Assembly: GCA_902464635.1 (NCBI GenBank)
Contig: CABQKC010000010.1
Coordinates: forward strand, 4,828 to 68,827
Direction of reading: 5' to 3'
From: an uncultured Caryophanales bacterium
GTDB taxonomy: Bacteria; Bacillota_I; Bacilli_A; RFN20; CAG-826
Length of the DNA stretch: 64,000 nt
Position 1 is the stretch's first letter; each line of letters opens with the position of its first letter. Shown here piece after piece: positions 42,662 to 51,421 of this stretch. The notes below the pieces were generated by a model, which worked only from the letters and a program-made list of their open reading frames with translations, was not told where the DNA came from and did not search any database. A program made the position numbers and the translations under genes.

Positions 42662-43612
42662 ATGAATGAGTTAGATTTGATTGAAACAAAAATTAGACAA
42701 GCAAAGACAATCGCCATATTCGGGCATTGTTTACCTGATGGGGATTGTTATGGGTGCCAAATTGGTTTAAAAGAGGCCATTGCTTTAAAATACCCAGACA
42801 AAAAAGTTATTTGCCTTGGAACTGGATTGCCTAACTTCTATTCTTCTATATCTAATATGGATATAGACAGTGAACCTAGTTATGATTTAGGGATTTTAGT
42901 AGATGTATCTTGTTTAAATCGAGTCGAAAGCAAGGCGATAAATAAGTGTAAGGACTGCATTAAATTTGATCATCACTGCAAAAATAAAGTCGGTGAGGAA
43001 TTCCCATATCTAAGTTATGTAGATGAATCTAGGATTGCCTGTGCAGAGATTATCTATGATTTCTTAATAAAATATGATTATCCAATAAACAAGACATGCG
43101 CATCTGCCTTATATTTAGGATTAATCACTGATTCAGGAAAATTCGTATTCTATGGGACTAATGCCCGTTCATTTGAAATCGCTAGGGATTTAATTAAATT
43201 AGGTGCAGATCCTGTTTCAATTATCAATATAGCCTTTCATGATAAAGATGAAATTAAAGCCTTTAAACGTTATATGAGGGAAAACGCTAAATCATATAAA
43301 GATGTTACATACCTAATAATTAAAAGGAACGAATATCTTTCCTTTGATATTTCATTTGAAGAGGCTTCTTGCCTAGTGAATACAATCGCAGGAATCTATC
43401 CTTGTCATTGCTTTGTTTATTTTTGCGAAGATGAAAATGGCAATTATCGAGTAGAACTTAGGTCAAATAAACTTTACCCTGTAATAAAAACAGCTCAGGA
43501 ATTCGGCGGTGGGGGTCATGAATTTGCTTCTGGGATAACTTTGCATAAAGATAATCTATGTTTTGAAAAAGTCTTGGAGAGTATGGCCTGCTTAAAGAGT
43601 ATACTTAAATAG
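42662..43612 (+). CDS. DHH-family phosphoesterase (NrnA-like)
   Basis: The 316-residue protein has DHH motifs GHCLPDGDCYGCQIGL, LVDVSC, FDHHCKN, and the DHHA1 end GGGGHEFASG. NrnA relatives degrade nanoRNAs and/or dephosphorylate pAp. I chose the ATG at 42662 because the conserved GHCLPDGD then sits at the usual distance; the frame opens 14 codons earlier at a TTG. No good ribosome site is visible; a TCTAAT lies 10 bases upstream of the ATG. A CysQ-like gene follows after 15 bases. Confidence 0.85.
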   Translation: MNELDLIETKIRQAKTIAIFGHCLPDGDCYGCQIGLKEAIALKYPDKKVICLGTGLPNFYSSISNMDIDSEPSYDLGILVDVSCLNRVESKAINKCKDCIKFDHHCKNKVGEEFPYLSYVDESRIACAEIIYDFLIKYDYPINKTCASALYLGLITDSGKFVFYGTNARSFEIARDLIKLGADPVSIINIAFHDKDEIKAFKRYMRENAKSYKDVTYLIIKRNEYLSFDISFEEASCLVNTIAGIYPCHCFVYFCEDENGNYRVELRSNKLYPVIKTAQEFGGGGHEFASGITLHKDNLCFEKVLESMACLKSILK

Positions 43613-43627
43613 AAAGAAGGAATTTAT

Positions 43628-44413
43628 ATGTATCAAGAACACCTAAAAGCCATGATTAAGGCTGCTAAAGATGCCGAAATTGTCATTAAGGAAGTCTATG
43701 CGACTAATTTTGAAGTCGAGATAAAAGATGATAATTCTCCTGTTACCATCGCGGATAAGAAAGCTGATGCCTTAATTAGGAAAGAATTATCTGCTTTCCC
43801 TCATATTGGTTTCCTTACCGAAGAATCAATCGATACAAAAGAAAGACTTGATATGGAAGACATCTGGGTTGTTGACCCAGTTGACGGGACTAAGGAATTT
43901 GTTTCTAGGAATGGCGAATTCTGCACGAATATTGCCTTGGTTCATAACCATGAAGTCGTCGTAGGGGTTATTAATGTTCCAATGCTAGATGAGACTTTCT
44001 ATGCAATAAAAGGCGAAGGGGCATATAAAATATCTAAAGACGGAACCGTTAAAAGGATACATGTCTCTAATAAAGATTTCCCATTACATGCGATTAGATC
44101 CATCTCTTTCTTTAATAAAGTAGAAGAAGCCTTCTATCAAAGAAATGCATCTAAGTTTGAAAAAGAAATTACCCCTGTCGGAAGCGCCCTTAAATTCTGC
44201 CGTATTGCCGAAGGTGTATATGATTATTTCTATAGGAATTCTAGCGGAACTAAGGAATGGGATGTTGCAGCAGGGGACTTAATATTAACTGAAGCTGGTG
44301 GAGTCATGGTCGAACCTAACGGCAAGAAAATGACCTATAACAGGGTTGATGTATATAATAGAAACGGCTATATCCTAGCCAATAAAAAAGAAAATCTATT
44401 GATTGGGGAATGA
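43628..44413 (+). CDS. CysQ-like 3'(2'),5'-bisphosphate nucleotidase (inositol phosphatase family)
   Basis: The 261-residue protein carries the lithium-sensitive phosphatase motifs LTEESI, DPVDGTKEFVSRNGEFCTNIALV and KEWDVAAGDLILTEAGG. The DGTKEF form points to CysQ, which removes the 3' phosphate of pAp, rather than to inositol monophosphatase. A gaagg site precedes the ATG. Its partner upstream (DHH protein) may share the pAp substrate. Confidence 0.87.
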   Translation: MYQEHLKAMIKAAKDAEIVIKEVYATNFEVEIKDDNSPVTIADKKADALIRKELSAFPHIGFLTEESIDTKERLDMEDIWVVDPVDGTKEFVSRNGEFCTNIALVHNHEVVVGVINVPMLDETFYAIKGEGAYKISKDGTVKRIHVSNKDFPLHAIRSISFFNKVEEAFYQRNASKFEKEITPVGSALKFCRIAEGVYDYFYRNSSGTKEWDVAAGDLILTEAGGVMVEPNGKKMTYNRVDVYNRNGYILANKKENLLIGE

Positions 44414-44415
44414 GG

Positions 44416-44709
44416 CTACTTGGTAGCTTCTTTTTCTTTATTCTCGATATATTGTTGAAGCAAATCGGCAGGAACATCGCTAGTTCTAACTCCAATTACT
44501 CCTGGGACTTCTTCCATAAGGATAATTTCAACTCCGGCCGAGATATCATTATCTGCTAAAGAACAGCCTTCGCAGGCTCCTACCATAGCGACATAGACTA
44601 TCCCGTCCCTATACCCTATATAATCTATATCCCCACCATCGCGTTGGAGGAAGGGACGTACTTTTTCTAATGTAGCTTTTATAGCTTGGATTGTTTCTTC
44701 TTCGTTCAT
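44416..44709 (-). CDS. NifU C-terminal domain protein (Nfu)
   Basis: The 97-residue protein is a stand-alone Nfu domain with the cluster-binding CxxC (GACEGCSLAD) and LQRDGGDIDYI. Nfu proteins accept [4Fe-4S] clusters from the Suf scaffold and pass them to targets such as MiaB or ferredoxins. It is convergent with the CysQ-like gene, the stops being almost adjacent. No SufA-type carrier is in the window, so Nfu may be the main carrier. Confidence 0.9.
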   Translation of the reverse strand: MNEEETIQAIKATLEKVRPFLQRDGGDIDYIGYRDGIVYVAMVGACEGCSLADNDISAGVEIILMEEVPGVIGVRTSDVPADLLQQYIENKEKEATK

Positions 44710-44892
44710 ACCTGCCTAATTCTAGGAACTTCATATTAAAATTCAACTAATTTGATAATAATTTGCTTACAAAAGGATAAAAAAGAAGTTTGAGAAAATG
44801 GTCAAATTTAACGAAAACGTTCATTTTTCTATTAAAAGCACATAAAAAACTACAATTTTTGAAATTTGTATCTTGCTATCTTTTGATTTGAA

Positions 44893-44898
44893 TATACT
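44893..44898 (+). promoter_or_regulatory. -10 box of a probable leaderless gene
   Basis: TATACT lies 8 bases upstream of the ATG at 44907, leaving no room for a ribosome site. A -35 box is not evident. Confidence 0.4.
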
Positions 44899-44906
44899 CT
44901 TTGAGT

Positions 44907-45284
44907 ATGGGCAAAGTTGATTATGGTCTAAATAAAGCCAAGCTCAAAATCCTTCTTACCATAATGGATTCAAATAAACTTGGCTACCTACCTTCTACAA
45001 AATGCGTCCTTCTTATACTTAAAGGTATATATGAGGGATCACAGTTTGATGAAGTTATTACATTAGGTAGCTTTAAATCATTAGGCAAGAAAGCCTGTGG
45101 CATTTATATTAGTCAACTTAAAAGATTAGGTTTAGTTAATGAAACCTATGAGCCTAGACTCGATGAACATTATCTTTATCTAAGCGAAGAGGGTGAAAGG
45201 GTTGCACTTGAATTCAAGTCGAAATTCAAAAAAGTCCCTTGCCCAAAGAATTTAGTTAAACCATTGTTTATCAGTAGAAAGTGA
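44907..45284 (+). CDS. Winged-helix-like protein, unknown
   Basis: The 125-residue basic protein has a helical N-part and a segment (SLGKKACGIYISQLKRLGLVN then HYLYLSEEGERVALEF, near residues 57-105) that looks like the recognition helix and wing of a MarR/PadR-type winged helix. The ATG at 44907 is preferred to the TTG six bases upstream. It ends 5 bases before pepF. A DNA-binding role is inferred only from this pattern. Confidence 0.6.
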   Translation: MGKVDYGLNKAKLKILLTIMDSNKLGYLPSTKCVLLILKGIYEGSQFDEVITLGSFKSLGKKACGIYISQLKRLGLVNETYEPRLDEHYLYLSEEGERVALEFKSKFKKVPCPKNLVKPLFISRK

Positions 45285-45289
45285 GTTTT

Positions 45290-46993
45290 ATGAAAAAAGA
45301 ATTACCGGTATTTGAATCTTGGCCATTCAAGGTTCCTTCCATCAACGTCGCTATCAAGAAAATTGATAACCTAACAAAGCAACTTAAAGAAGCTAGCAAT
45401 GCAAAAGAAGCGATACGTGTAGTCAAAATGCACATAAAGTTTTCTGATGCGCTTCAAAATGACATCACCAATATCTCCGTCCATTATAGTATTGATACAA
45501 GGAATGAAAGATATAAGAAAGCCACTGAAGTTATTGATAACGGCTTCCCTCGTATCCAGGCTGCCGAACTAGAATTTACTAAGGCCTTCCTTGATTCTCC
45601 TTTTAAAGCAGAACTAGAAAATAGATTTGGTTCATTTATCTATAAGATTTTTGAATATCAAATGAAATCCTTCTCTAACGAAGTAGTAGAAGAAGCTATC
45701 GAAGAAAACAAATTGATGACTCAATACAGTGCCCTTATTGCTTCATGCAAAGTTAATTTTAGGGGTTCTACCTATAATCTTCCTCAAATGGGTAAATTCA
45801 TGGAAGATGTCGATAGGGCTACAAGAAAAGAAGCTTCAGAGGCTTATTATTCCTATTTAGAAACTAGAGTAGATGAAATAGAAGAAATATATGACAAGTT
45901 AGTTAAGGTACGTACTAGAATGGCCAAAAAGATGGGTTATTCAAATTATGTCGAACTTGCCTATATCAAGATGAATAGATTTGACTACACCAAAGAAGAT
46001 GTAGCGGCTTATAGGGATGAAATCCAAAAATATGTAACTCCTATTGCTTCTAGAATCATGAAGAAAAAATTTAGGAGAAACAAGATTTATAGGCCAAAGG
46101 TATTTGATATGGGTCTATATTTTAAAGAAGGAAACCCAATTCCAAAGGGAACTACTCTTGATAAAATCGAAGCCGCTAGAAAGATGTATGATACCCTTTC
46201 AGATGAAACTAGTTTCTTCTTCTCCTATATGGCCGATCATCATGTAATGGATCTAGAAGCTAAAGAAGGAAAGAATAGTGGTGGCTATATGACTTATTTC
46301 CCAGTCTATAAGATTCCATTTATTTTCTCTAACTTCAACGGAACTAGTGGGGACGTGGATGTATTAACTCATGAATTTGGTCATTCTTTCCAAGCCTATA
46401 TGGCAAGGAATATCAAAGTTCCTGAATATAGATCTCCAACTATGGAAAGCTGCGAAATCCATTCAATGTCGATGGAATTCTTTGCAGAACCATATATGGA
46501 CCTTTTCTTTGATGAACCAGATAAATATCGTTATGTCCATTTAGCAGATTCCATCTCCTTCCTTCCATATGGAGCAACTGTAGATGAATTCCAAGAATGG
46601 GTATATCTAAATCCAGCTGCCTCTAAACAAGATAGGGACGCCAAGTGGCATGAACTAGAACTTAAATACACTCCATATAAAGTTGCAACCTATAAAGGCT
46701 GCCCATATATGATGGGAGGGCATCGCTGGCTTACCCAAGCCCACATCTTTGAATGTCCATTCTATTATATTGATTATACTTTAGCCCAAGTAATGGCCTT
46801 CCAATTCTTTAACCTTGATAGGAAGAATCACGAAAAGGCTTGGTCTACATATCTAAAACTCTGTGCGATGGGTGGAAAATATCCATTTAGGACATTAATC
46901 AAGAAATGCCATCTAAAAGACCCATTCAAGCAAGGGTGTATAAAAAAGACCATTACTCCGTTAGTAAAGGTCTTGAAATCTTATAATTTCTAA
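45290..46993 (+). CDS. pepF: Oligoendopeptidase F (M3 family)
   Basis: PepF cleaves short peptides in the cytosol. The 567-residue protein has the zinc motif HEFGHSFQAYMA with the downstream Glu in MESCEIHSMSMEFFAEP. I chose ATG at 45290 over the GTG at 45281; the ribosome site is weak in either case. The final codons contain a TATAAT (46982-46987) that may start a downstream small RNA. Confidence 0.93.
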   Translation: MKKELPVFESWPFKVPSINVAIKKIDNLTKQLKEASNAKEAIRVVKMHIKFSDALQNDITNISVHYSIDTRNERYKKATEVIDNGFPRIQAAELEFTKAFLDSPFKAELENRFGSFIYKIFEYQMKSFSNEVVEEAIEENKLMTQYSALIASCKVNFRGSTYNLPQMGKFMEDVDRATRKEASEAYYSYLETRVDEIEEIYDKLVKVRTRMAKKMGYSNYVELAYIKMNRFDYTKEDVAAYRDEIQKYVTPIASRIMKKKFRRNKIYRPKVFDMGLYFKEGNPIPKGTTLDKIEAARKMYDTLSDETSFFFSYMADHHVMDLEAKEGKNSGGYMTYFPVYKIPFIFSNFNGTSGDVDVLTHEFGHSFQAYMARNIKVPEYRSPTMESCEIHSMSMEFFAEPYMDLFFDEPDKYRYVHLADSISFLPYGATVDEFQEWVYLNPAASKQDRDAKWHELELKYTPYKVATYKGCPYMMGGHRWLTQAHIFECPFYYIDYTLAQVMAFQFFNLDRKNHEKAWSTYLKLCAMGGKYPFRTLIKKCHLKDPFKQGCIKKTITPLVKVLKSYNF

Positions 46994-47204
46994 AGAAACA
47001 ACAAGGGAGAATTCTACAAGTTATTTCATGATCGATTTCTTTTTTCCCGCAAAAGAAGAAACCCAGGAAGAGATAGCTTTTAGGTCAAAGGCTGCTTGAT
47101 GCCTTTTTAAGACCCCCTTGTTATTTCCTTGCTACTAGGATGCCACTTTTTAAGTAGAATTTCACTAAAAATTTTTATTGAACTGCTTACAAAAGTGGCT
47201 TTTT
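46994..47204 (+). ncRNA. Candidate structured small RNA after pepF
   Basis: A TATAAT at 46982-46987 predicts a start near 46994. AACAAGGG (47000-47007) can pair with CCCTTGTT (47115-47122), enclosing a U-rich/A-rich hairpin (TTTCTTTTTT with AAAAGAAGAAA) and a TCAA/TTGA hairpin with TTTTT. A strong terminator follows: GCCACTTTT-TAAGTAG (47142-47157) with CTGCTTA-C-AAAAGTGGC (47183-47199) and TTTTT. It has no ORF of note. It could be a 6S-like RNA or just the pepF 3' UTR; the identity is unknown. Confidence 0.35.
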
Positions 47205-47459
47205 ATCGTTATTTTTCTTCATTTTGCCAATTTTAACATGGCTAAAAAATCTAGTAGTGTAATCTAGAACATTGCAGAAACACTAAAATTCTACAAATTT
47301 GCCGATTTTGGCTTTTTTGGCAAAATTTCTTCAATTTTTGTGTCAAAAAGCAAATTAGACATATAAGCCACTTCCTTTAGTAGAGAAACTTTTATCGGTG
47401 AAGCAAGGGGTTATAGTTAACGTTCGGCGGTTCGAACCTTTATTACGTTTCTAAGGTAC
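47205..47459. other. Non-coding stretch without recognisable gene
   Basis: This AT-rich stretch has runs of T and A, an AAATTTGCC...GGCAAAATTT imperfect inverted repeat near 47298-47332, and a GGTTCGAACC palindrome near 47429. I see no ORF with a ribosome site and no tRNA fold. Confidence 0.5.
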
Positions 47460-47482
47460 AAAAAAACGAGACCTCAGTCTCG
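47460..47482 (-). terminator. Terminator of the tRNA operon
   Basis: On the minus strand CGAGAC-TGAG-GTCTCG is followed by TTTTTTT, 15 bases after the tRNA-Leu 3' end. Confidence 0.85.
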
Positions 47483-47496
47483 AATCCTTCAAATAT

Positions 47497-47582
47497 TGGT
47501 GCCCGGGACCGGACTTGAACCGGTATGAGATCGCTCTCGAGGGATTTTAAGTCCCTTGCGTCTACCATTCCGCCACCCGGGC
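47497..47582 (-). tRNA. tRNA-Leu (anticodon TAA)
   Basis: Acceptor GCCCGGG/CCCGGGC-A-CCA, anticodon loop CTTAAAA between AGGGA/TCCCT, and a long variable arm (GAGA-GCGA-TCTC) identify tRNA-Leu(UAA). The CCA end is encoded. It is the last gene of a five-tRNA operon on the minus strand. Confidence 0.93.
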
Positions 47583-47590
47583 AGAATGTT

Positions 47591-47665
47591 TGGTCCCCCG
47601 CGCGAGGCTCGAACTCGCGACCCCTTGATTAAAAGTCAAGTGCTCTACCACTGAGCTAGCGGAGG
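47591..47665 (-). tRNA. tRNA-Lys (anticodon TTT)
   Basis: Acceptor CCTCCGC/GCGGGGG-A-CCA (one G-T pair), D-arm GCTC-AGTGGTA-GAGC and anticodon stem CTTGA/TCAAG with loop CTTTTAA. CCA is encoded. Confidence 0.93.
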
Positions 47666-47668
47666 AAC

Positions 47669-47743
47669 TGGTTGGGGTGGCTGGGATCGAACCAGCGTAT
47701 GAGAGAGTCAAAGTCTCTTGCCTTACCGCTTGGCTACACCCCA
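47669..47743 (-). tRNA. tRNA-Gln (anticodon TTG)
   Basis: Acceptor TGGGGTG/CACCCCA-A-CCA and anticodon stem AGAGA/TCTCT with loop CTTTGAC. CCA is encoded. Confidence 0.93.
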
Positions 47744-47753
47744 ATAAACATAG

Positions 47754-47837
47754 TGGTGGGTGAAGATGGATTTGAACCACCGAACCCGAAGGAGCTGATT
47801 TACAGTCAGCCGCGTTTGGCCACTTCGCTATTCACCC
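47754..47837 (-). tRNA. tRNA-Tyr (anticodon GTA)
   Basis: Acceptor GGGTGAA/TTCACCC-A-CCA, anticodon GTA in TGACTGTAAATCA and a long variable arm, as for bacterial tRNA-Tyr. CCA is encoded. Confidence 0.93.
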
Positions 47838-47867
47838 ATGTTGTTTATTGGCGCGTTAATCCTTAGA

Positions 47868-47942
47868 TGGTGGATGCTGTAGGGTTCGAACCTACGACCC
47901 CCGCCTTGTAAGGGCGATGCTCTCCCGCTGAGCTAAGCATCC
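47868..47942 (-). tRNA. tRNA-Val (anticodon TAC)
   Basis: Acceptor GGATGCT/AGCATCC-A-CCA and anticodon loop CTTACAA. CCA is encoded. It is the first gene of the operon. Confidence 0.93.
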
Positions 47943-47969
47943 GCGGGTGTCCGCAAAACGCGCTTGACT

Positions 47970-47998
47970 AATATATCATTAAGACTAAAGAATAGCAA
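47970..47998 (-). promoter_or_regulatory. tRNA operon promoter
   Basis: On the minus strand TTGCTA (47998-47993) and TATATT (47975-47970) are 17 bases apart, about 28 bases before tRNA-Val. Confidence 0.75.
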
Positions 47999-48072
47999 CG
48001 CAAAAAAAGAAGAATTTTTTGTTTTTTTTATTTTTCTTGCTCTAGTAGCTTCTTTTAAGGGGGAAAACCACT

Positions 48073-48111
48073 AAAAAAAGGCCCTTAGTTAGGTGCTCTA
48101 ACATTTGGGCC
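48073..48111 (-). terminator. Terminator after pgi
   Basis: On the minus strand a nested hairpin GGCCC-aaat-GTTAG ... CTAAC-taa-GGGCC is followed by seven T residues. Confidence 0.85.
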
Positions 48112-48128
48112 TAAGTTAGTTATTATTT

Positions 48129-49406
48129 TTAGAATCCAGGTTTTCCAAGTAAATGGAACATATTCTTCTTGTATATTTCAACACCAGGTTGGTTAAATGG
48201 GTTGACTCCATTTAGATAAGCCGACATAGCGCATGCTCTCATGAAGAAATATAGAAGTTGACCTAAATTCCTTGAATCCATCTTATCGATTTCAATAACG
48301 ATATTTGGGACTCCTCCATTTTCACTATGGGCAAGAAGAGTTCCTTCCATGGCTTTATTGGAGACAAATTTAAGCGATTTGCCTTCTAGATAATTTAATC
48401 CATCAAGATTATCTTCATCGTGAGGGATAATGACTTCTTCATCGTTATTCTTTACATCTAGAACAGTCTCAAACAAGACTTTTGATCCATCTTGGATAAA
48501 TTGTCCAAGGGAATGTAAATCAGTTGTAAATGTAGCGGAATCTGGAAGCAATCCTGATTTGTCTTTTCCTTCGGATTCTCCATAAAGCTGTTTCCACCAT
48601 TCACCAAGTTGGACTAGATTTGGTTCATAGCTGACAAACATCTCGACTGGGTAGCCTTTTTCTTTGTATAGATAATGTCTAGCAATGGCATATCTATAGG
48701 CTTCGTTAATGCTAGAAGTATCGCATTCATCTTTTCCTAATTTGGCTCCGAGCATAAATTCATCAATATCGATTCCTGCAACGGCCATTGGAAGAAGTCC
48801 AACGGCAGTGAATACGCTATAACGTCCACCGACATCATCAGGTAAGACAAATCTCTCATAGCCATATTTCTTGCATAATTCTAGCAATGCGCCTTTTTTG
48901 GCATCGGTAGTGGCAAATATAGCCTTAGAAGCATTTTCTTTTCCAATCTGGGCTTCTAGTTGCTCTCTAAGAAGGCGGAATGCAATCGAGGTCTCGGTTG
49001 TTGTTCCGGATTTAGAAATTACATTGATAGCGAATTTCTTCCCCTTAAGCATCTTTAATACTTGGGCTACATATTTGCTGGAAAATGTTTGGCCCATGTA
49101 GATGATTGGGAAGGAATTTTCCTTAAATAAACCATTGATGGCTTCTATTGCGGCCCTAGCTCCTAAATAGGAACCACCGATACCAGCAACTACTAGGCAA
49201 TCAAAGTTTTCCCTAATGTATTTAGCATCTTTTTTGATACGTTCGAATTCTTCTTTATCGTATGTGTATGGATAATTAGCCCAACCTAGGAAATCATTTC
49301 CTGGTAAGGTCTTTTCATTAATTGCAGTGTTGATTTGAGCGACTTTTTCCTTAAAATCGGCTTCGTTTAGTTTGAAGCCTAAGTGTTCTAGATTAACTTT
49401 AATCAT
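48129..49406 (-). CDS. pgi: Glucose-6-phosphate isomerase
   Basis: Pgi interconverts glucose-6-P and fructose-6-P. The 425-residue protein has VVAGIGGSYLGARAAIEAI, the signature VISKSGTTTETSIAFR, GGRYSVFTAVGLLP and the C-terminal FNQPGVEIYKK. It belongs to the short Bacillota type. It overlaps the S1 gene by 8 bases and is last in a minus-strand unit ispD-S1-pgi; Bacillus pgi also lies near an S1 gene (yugI). Confidence 0.96.
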   Translation of the reverse strand: MIKVNLEHLGFKLNEADFKEKVAQINTAINEKTLPGNDFLGWANYPYTYDKEEFERIKKDAKYIRENFDCLVVAGIGGSYLGARAAIEAINGLFKENSFPIIYMGQTFSSKYVAQVLKMLKGKKFAINVISKSGTTTETSIAFRLLREQLEAQIGKENASKAIFATTDAKKGALLELCKKYGYERFVLPDDVGGRYSVFTAVGLLPMAVAGIDIDEFMLGAKLGKDECDTSSINEAYRYAIARHYLYKEKGYPVEMFVSYEPNLVQLGEWWKQLYGESEGKDKSGLLPDSATFTTDLHSLGQFIQDGSKVLFETVLDVKNNDEEVIIPHDEDNLDGLNYLEGKSLKFVSNKAMEGTLLAHSENGGVPNIVIEIDKMDSRNLGQLLYFFMRACAMSAYLNGVNPFNQPGVEIYKKNMFHLLGKPGF

Positions 49407-49776
49407 TTTCTTTTGCCTCGATATTTGTTAATTCCTCTTTTATCCAAGATGGCCTTGCCTCTTCTAATGCCTTGAAATCAATTTCGCTTTCGTTGATTTT
49501 CTTGTGGCGGAAGGTTGCATGTCTTTCGCTTGGAGTCATTTGCTTCAAGGAGACCCTAACACTTTTTGTCTCCTTGTTAACATCAATGACCTTGACATTA
49601 TAGATACTTCCAATGGTTATGAAAGAGGTAAATGAGCGAATGTAGTTAAAAGATACTTCGCTTATATGTAGCAATCCTGTCCATCCTTCATCAAAAAGGA
49701 GGATAGCATAGCTAGAATAGACAGCGACTACAGTCCCAATGGCACATTCGCCTACTTTAGGAAGATATTCATTCAT
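49399..49776 (-). CDS. S1-domain RNA-binding protein (YugI/GSP13-like)
   Basis: The 125-residue protein has one S1 domain (residues 5-77: VGECAIGTVVAVYSSYAILLF, GLLHISEVS, then VKVIDVNKETKSVRVSLKQ) and a charged tail. Relatives bind ribosomes and regulate translation. It overlaps ispD by 4 bases and pgi by 8. Confidence 0.85.
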   Translation of the reverse strand: MNEYLPKVGECAIGTVVAVYSSYAILLFDEGWTGLLHISEVSFNYIRSFTSFITIGSIYNVKVIDVNKETKSVRVSLKQMTPSERHATFRHKKINESEIDFKALEEARPSWIKEELTNIEAKEND

Positions 49777-50480
49777 CTATTTAGTCCTCCTTTGATGTAT
49801 TCGAAATAATTAAGATCGCTAACGTAATTTATTTTAATATTATTTTTGTCTCCTGGAACAATCGCGACGTCTTTTTTAAGTAATTTTACTAAACTAGCAT
49901 CATCGCTTATTCCTTTCCTTTTATCTCCTTTAAGATGTGCTTTATAAATCAAGCCTAATTCAAAAGTCTGAGGAGTTTGTGCCTCATAGATTTCATTTCT
50001 ATCCAAATAGGAATTTACTTTGTAATCGTTATTAGAGATAAAAACCGAATTAGGTTCTTTTATAGCAGTCACTGCAGCTTTATTGATTTTGGCGGATTCA
50101 ACATTTTCCTTAATCATTTCTTGGGTAATATTTGGTCTATCTCCATCTTGAATCAAGACGATTGAATCGGGAGAAAAACCGCTATCGATAAGGAATTTAA
50201 CGCCTTTATAGGAAGATTCTTGACGAGTCTTTCCTCCTTCAATAACAGCTTTTAGTTTGTTATTTGCATAAGCCTTCCCTATTTCTAGTGTTTTGTTTAG
50301 AGTCCCTTTTTTTCCGACAAGAACAATCTCATCGATATAAGGAGAAAGGCCTAATTCTTCAATAGCAAAAGACATTAAAGGACGGTTTAAAGCCAAAACA
50401 AATTGTTTTTCTTTTCCAAACCTTTCTCCGGATCCTCCAACAAGGACTAGGGCGATGGTTTTCTTTAATTTTGATTTCAT
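49773..50480 (-). CDS. ispD: IspD, 2-C-methyl-D-erythritol 4-phosphate cytidylyltransferase
   Basis: IspD is the third MEP enzyme. The 235-residue protein has the nucleotide motif LVLVGGSGERFGKEKQFVL, GGKTRQESSYKGV, QDGDRPNI (usually HDgARP; here the Ala is Asp) and EAQTPQTFELGLI plus SDDASLV. It could be a related TarI-like cytidylyltransferase, but the pathway partner IspF in the window supports IspD. Confidence 0.85.
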   Translation of the reverse strand: MKSKLKKTIALVLVGGSGERFGKEKQFVLALNRPLMSFAIEELGLSPYIDEIVLVGKKGTLNKTLEIGKAYANNKLKAVIEGGKTRQESSYKGVKFLIDSGFSPDSIVLIQDGDRPNITQEMIKENVESAKINKAAVTAIKEPNSVFISNNDYKVNSYLDRNEIYEAQTPQTFELGLIYKAHLKGDKRKGISDDASLVKLLKKDVAIVPGDKNNIKINYVSDLNYFEYIKGGLNR

Positions 50481-50481
50481 A

Positions 50482-51321
50482 TTAATCTAAGAATGGATTT
50501 TGGTTTTCTCTTAATTTAAGGGATTCATTGATTGCAATGCCTTGGATTATTAAGTGTAGTACTTTCTCTAAATCCTTACCTGCACTATAATCGGCAACGC
50601 AGGAATAGTTGACTCTACCATCTTCATAAAGCGAAGCGACTCTATCTTCGTTCCCTTTTGGGTAGACTGCAATAGATTTTCCCCCATTATTTTTAACAAT
50701 AATCATGGATGGGATATCGGTCATTCCATCTCCTATATAAATCATATTGGAGTAGGGGATTCTTCTTTCTGGCTTCTTTTCATTTACGCCGGCATCATCA
50801 GTAGCATCATATACCCCTTTAGAAATCCTAAAGAAGTATTGGGTCTTTTGGGTGTAATTGATTGCAAGCTTAGGCCAGATTACTTCCCCACTGACTTTGT
50901 CGAAAATATATTCGCATCCGTATATCTGTTTAAATTTATCAGCAATTTGACATCCTTCGACAATTTCTTTGTTTCCAGAAGAGACAAGATAATGCTCTAC
51001 TCTTACCCCGTGTTCCCTTCCATAATCATTAATCCTATCAAACCAAGTTGTTACACCTGGGAAGAATTTGATAGGCTTGCCACATTCTCTTAAAAAGGCT
51101 TTATCCATCTTAATGCCTTTTTCTTTCGCGACTTCTACCATTGTATAAAGGTATGAGAGGATTCTTTCACATCCGGTTTCAGAAGAAAATTTTCCAGTGC
51201 GGCCCCAGAATTCCTCCTTGCTCATGCCCATGGCGGGAATAAAGCCAAAATTTTGCATGTCAGTTGTGGCAAGGGTGGAATCAAAGTCATATAAAATTGC
51301 ACAAATAGGTTTTTTGTTCAT
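50482..51321 (-). CDS. HAD-superfamily hydrolase
   Basis: The 279-residue protein has HAD motif I (YDFDSTLATTD), motif II region (LVSSGNKE) and motif IV (IGDGMTDIPSM). I chose ATG at 51321 because ggagg lies 8 bases upstream; the in-frame ATG at 51336 would overlap that site. It lies 2 bases upstream of ispD, the unit's first gene. The substrate is unknown. Confidence 0.85.
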   Translation of the reverse strand: MNKKPICAILYDFDSTLATTDMQNFGFIPAMGMSKEEFWGRTGKFSSETGCERILSYLYTMVEVAKEKGIKMDKAFLRECGKPIKFFPGVTTWFDRINDYGREHGVRVEHYLVSSGNKEIVEGCQIADKFKQIYGCEYIFDKVSGEVIWPKLAINYTQKTQYFFRISKGVYDATDDAGVNEKKPERRIPYSNMIYIGDGMTDIPSMIIVKNNGGKSIAVYPKGNEDRVASLYEDGRVNYSCVADYSAGKDLEKVLHLIIQGIAINESLKLRENQNPFLD

Positions 51322-51421
51322 ATTTCTTCCCTCCATTTCGAATTTATTATAAAGTAGATATTGCCTTAAGGCAATTATGCCGTTGTATCCTTCTAATTAG
51401 ATTTGGAGTAAAATAGAATAC

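Noticed and set aside
44764..47194. Repeated TGCTTACAAAAG at 44764 and 47183
   Set aside because: A 12-base match in two AT-rich spacers is expected by chance in a 64-kb window and the flanks differ.
47420..47445. tRNA remnant around GGTTCGAACC
   Set aside because: The palindrome resembles a T-loop, but neither strand gives a matching T-stem, acceptor or anticodon arm.
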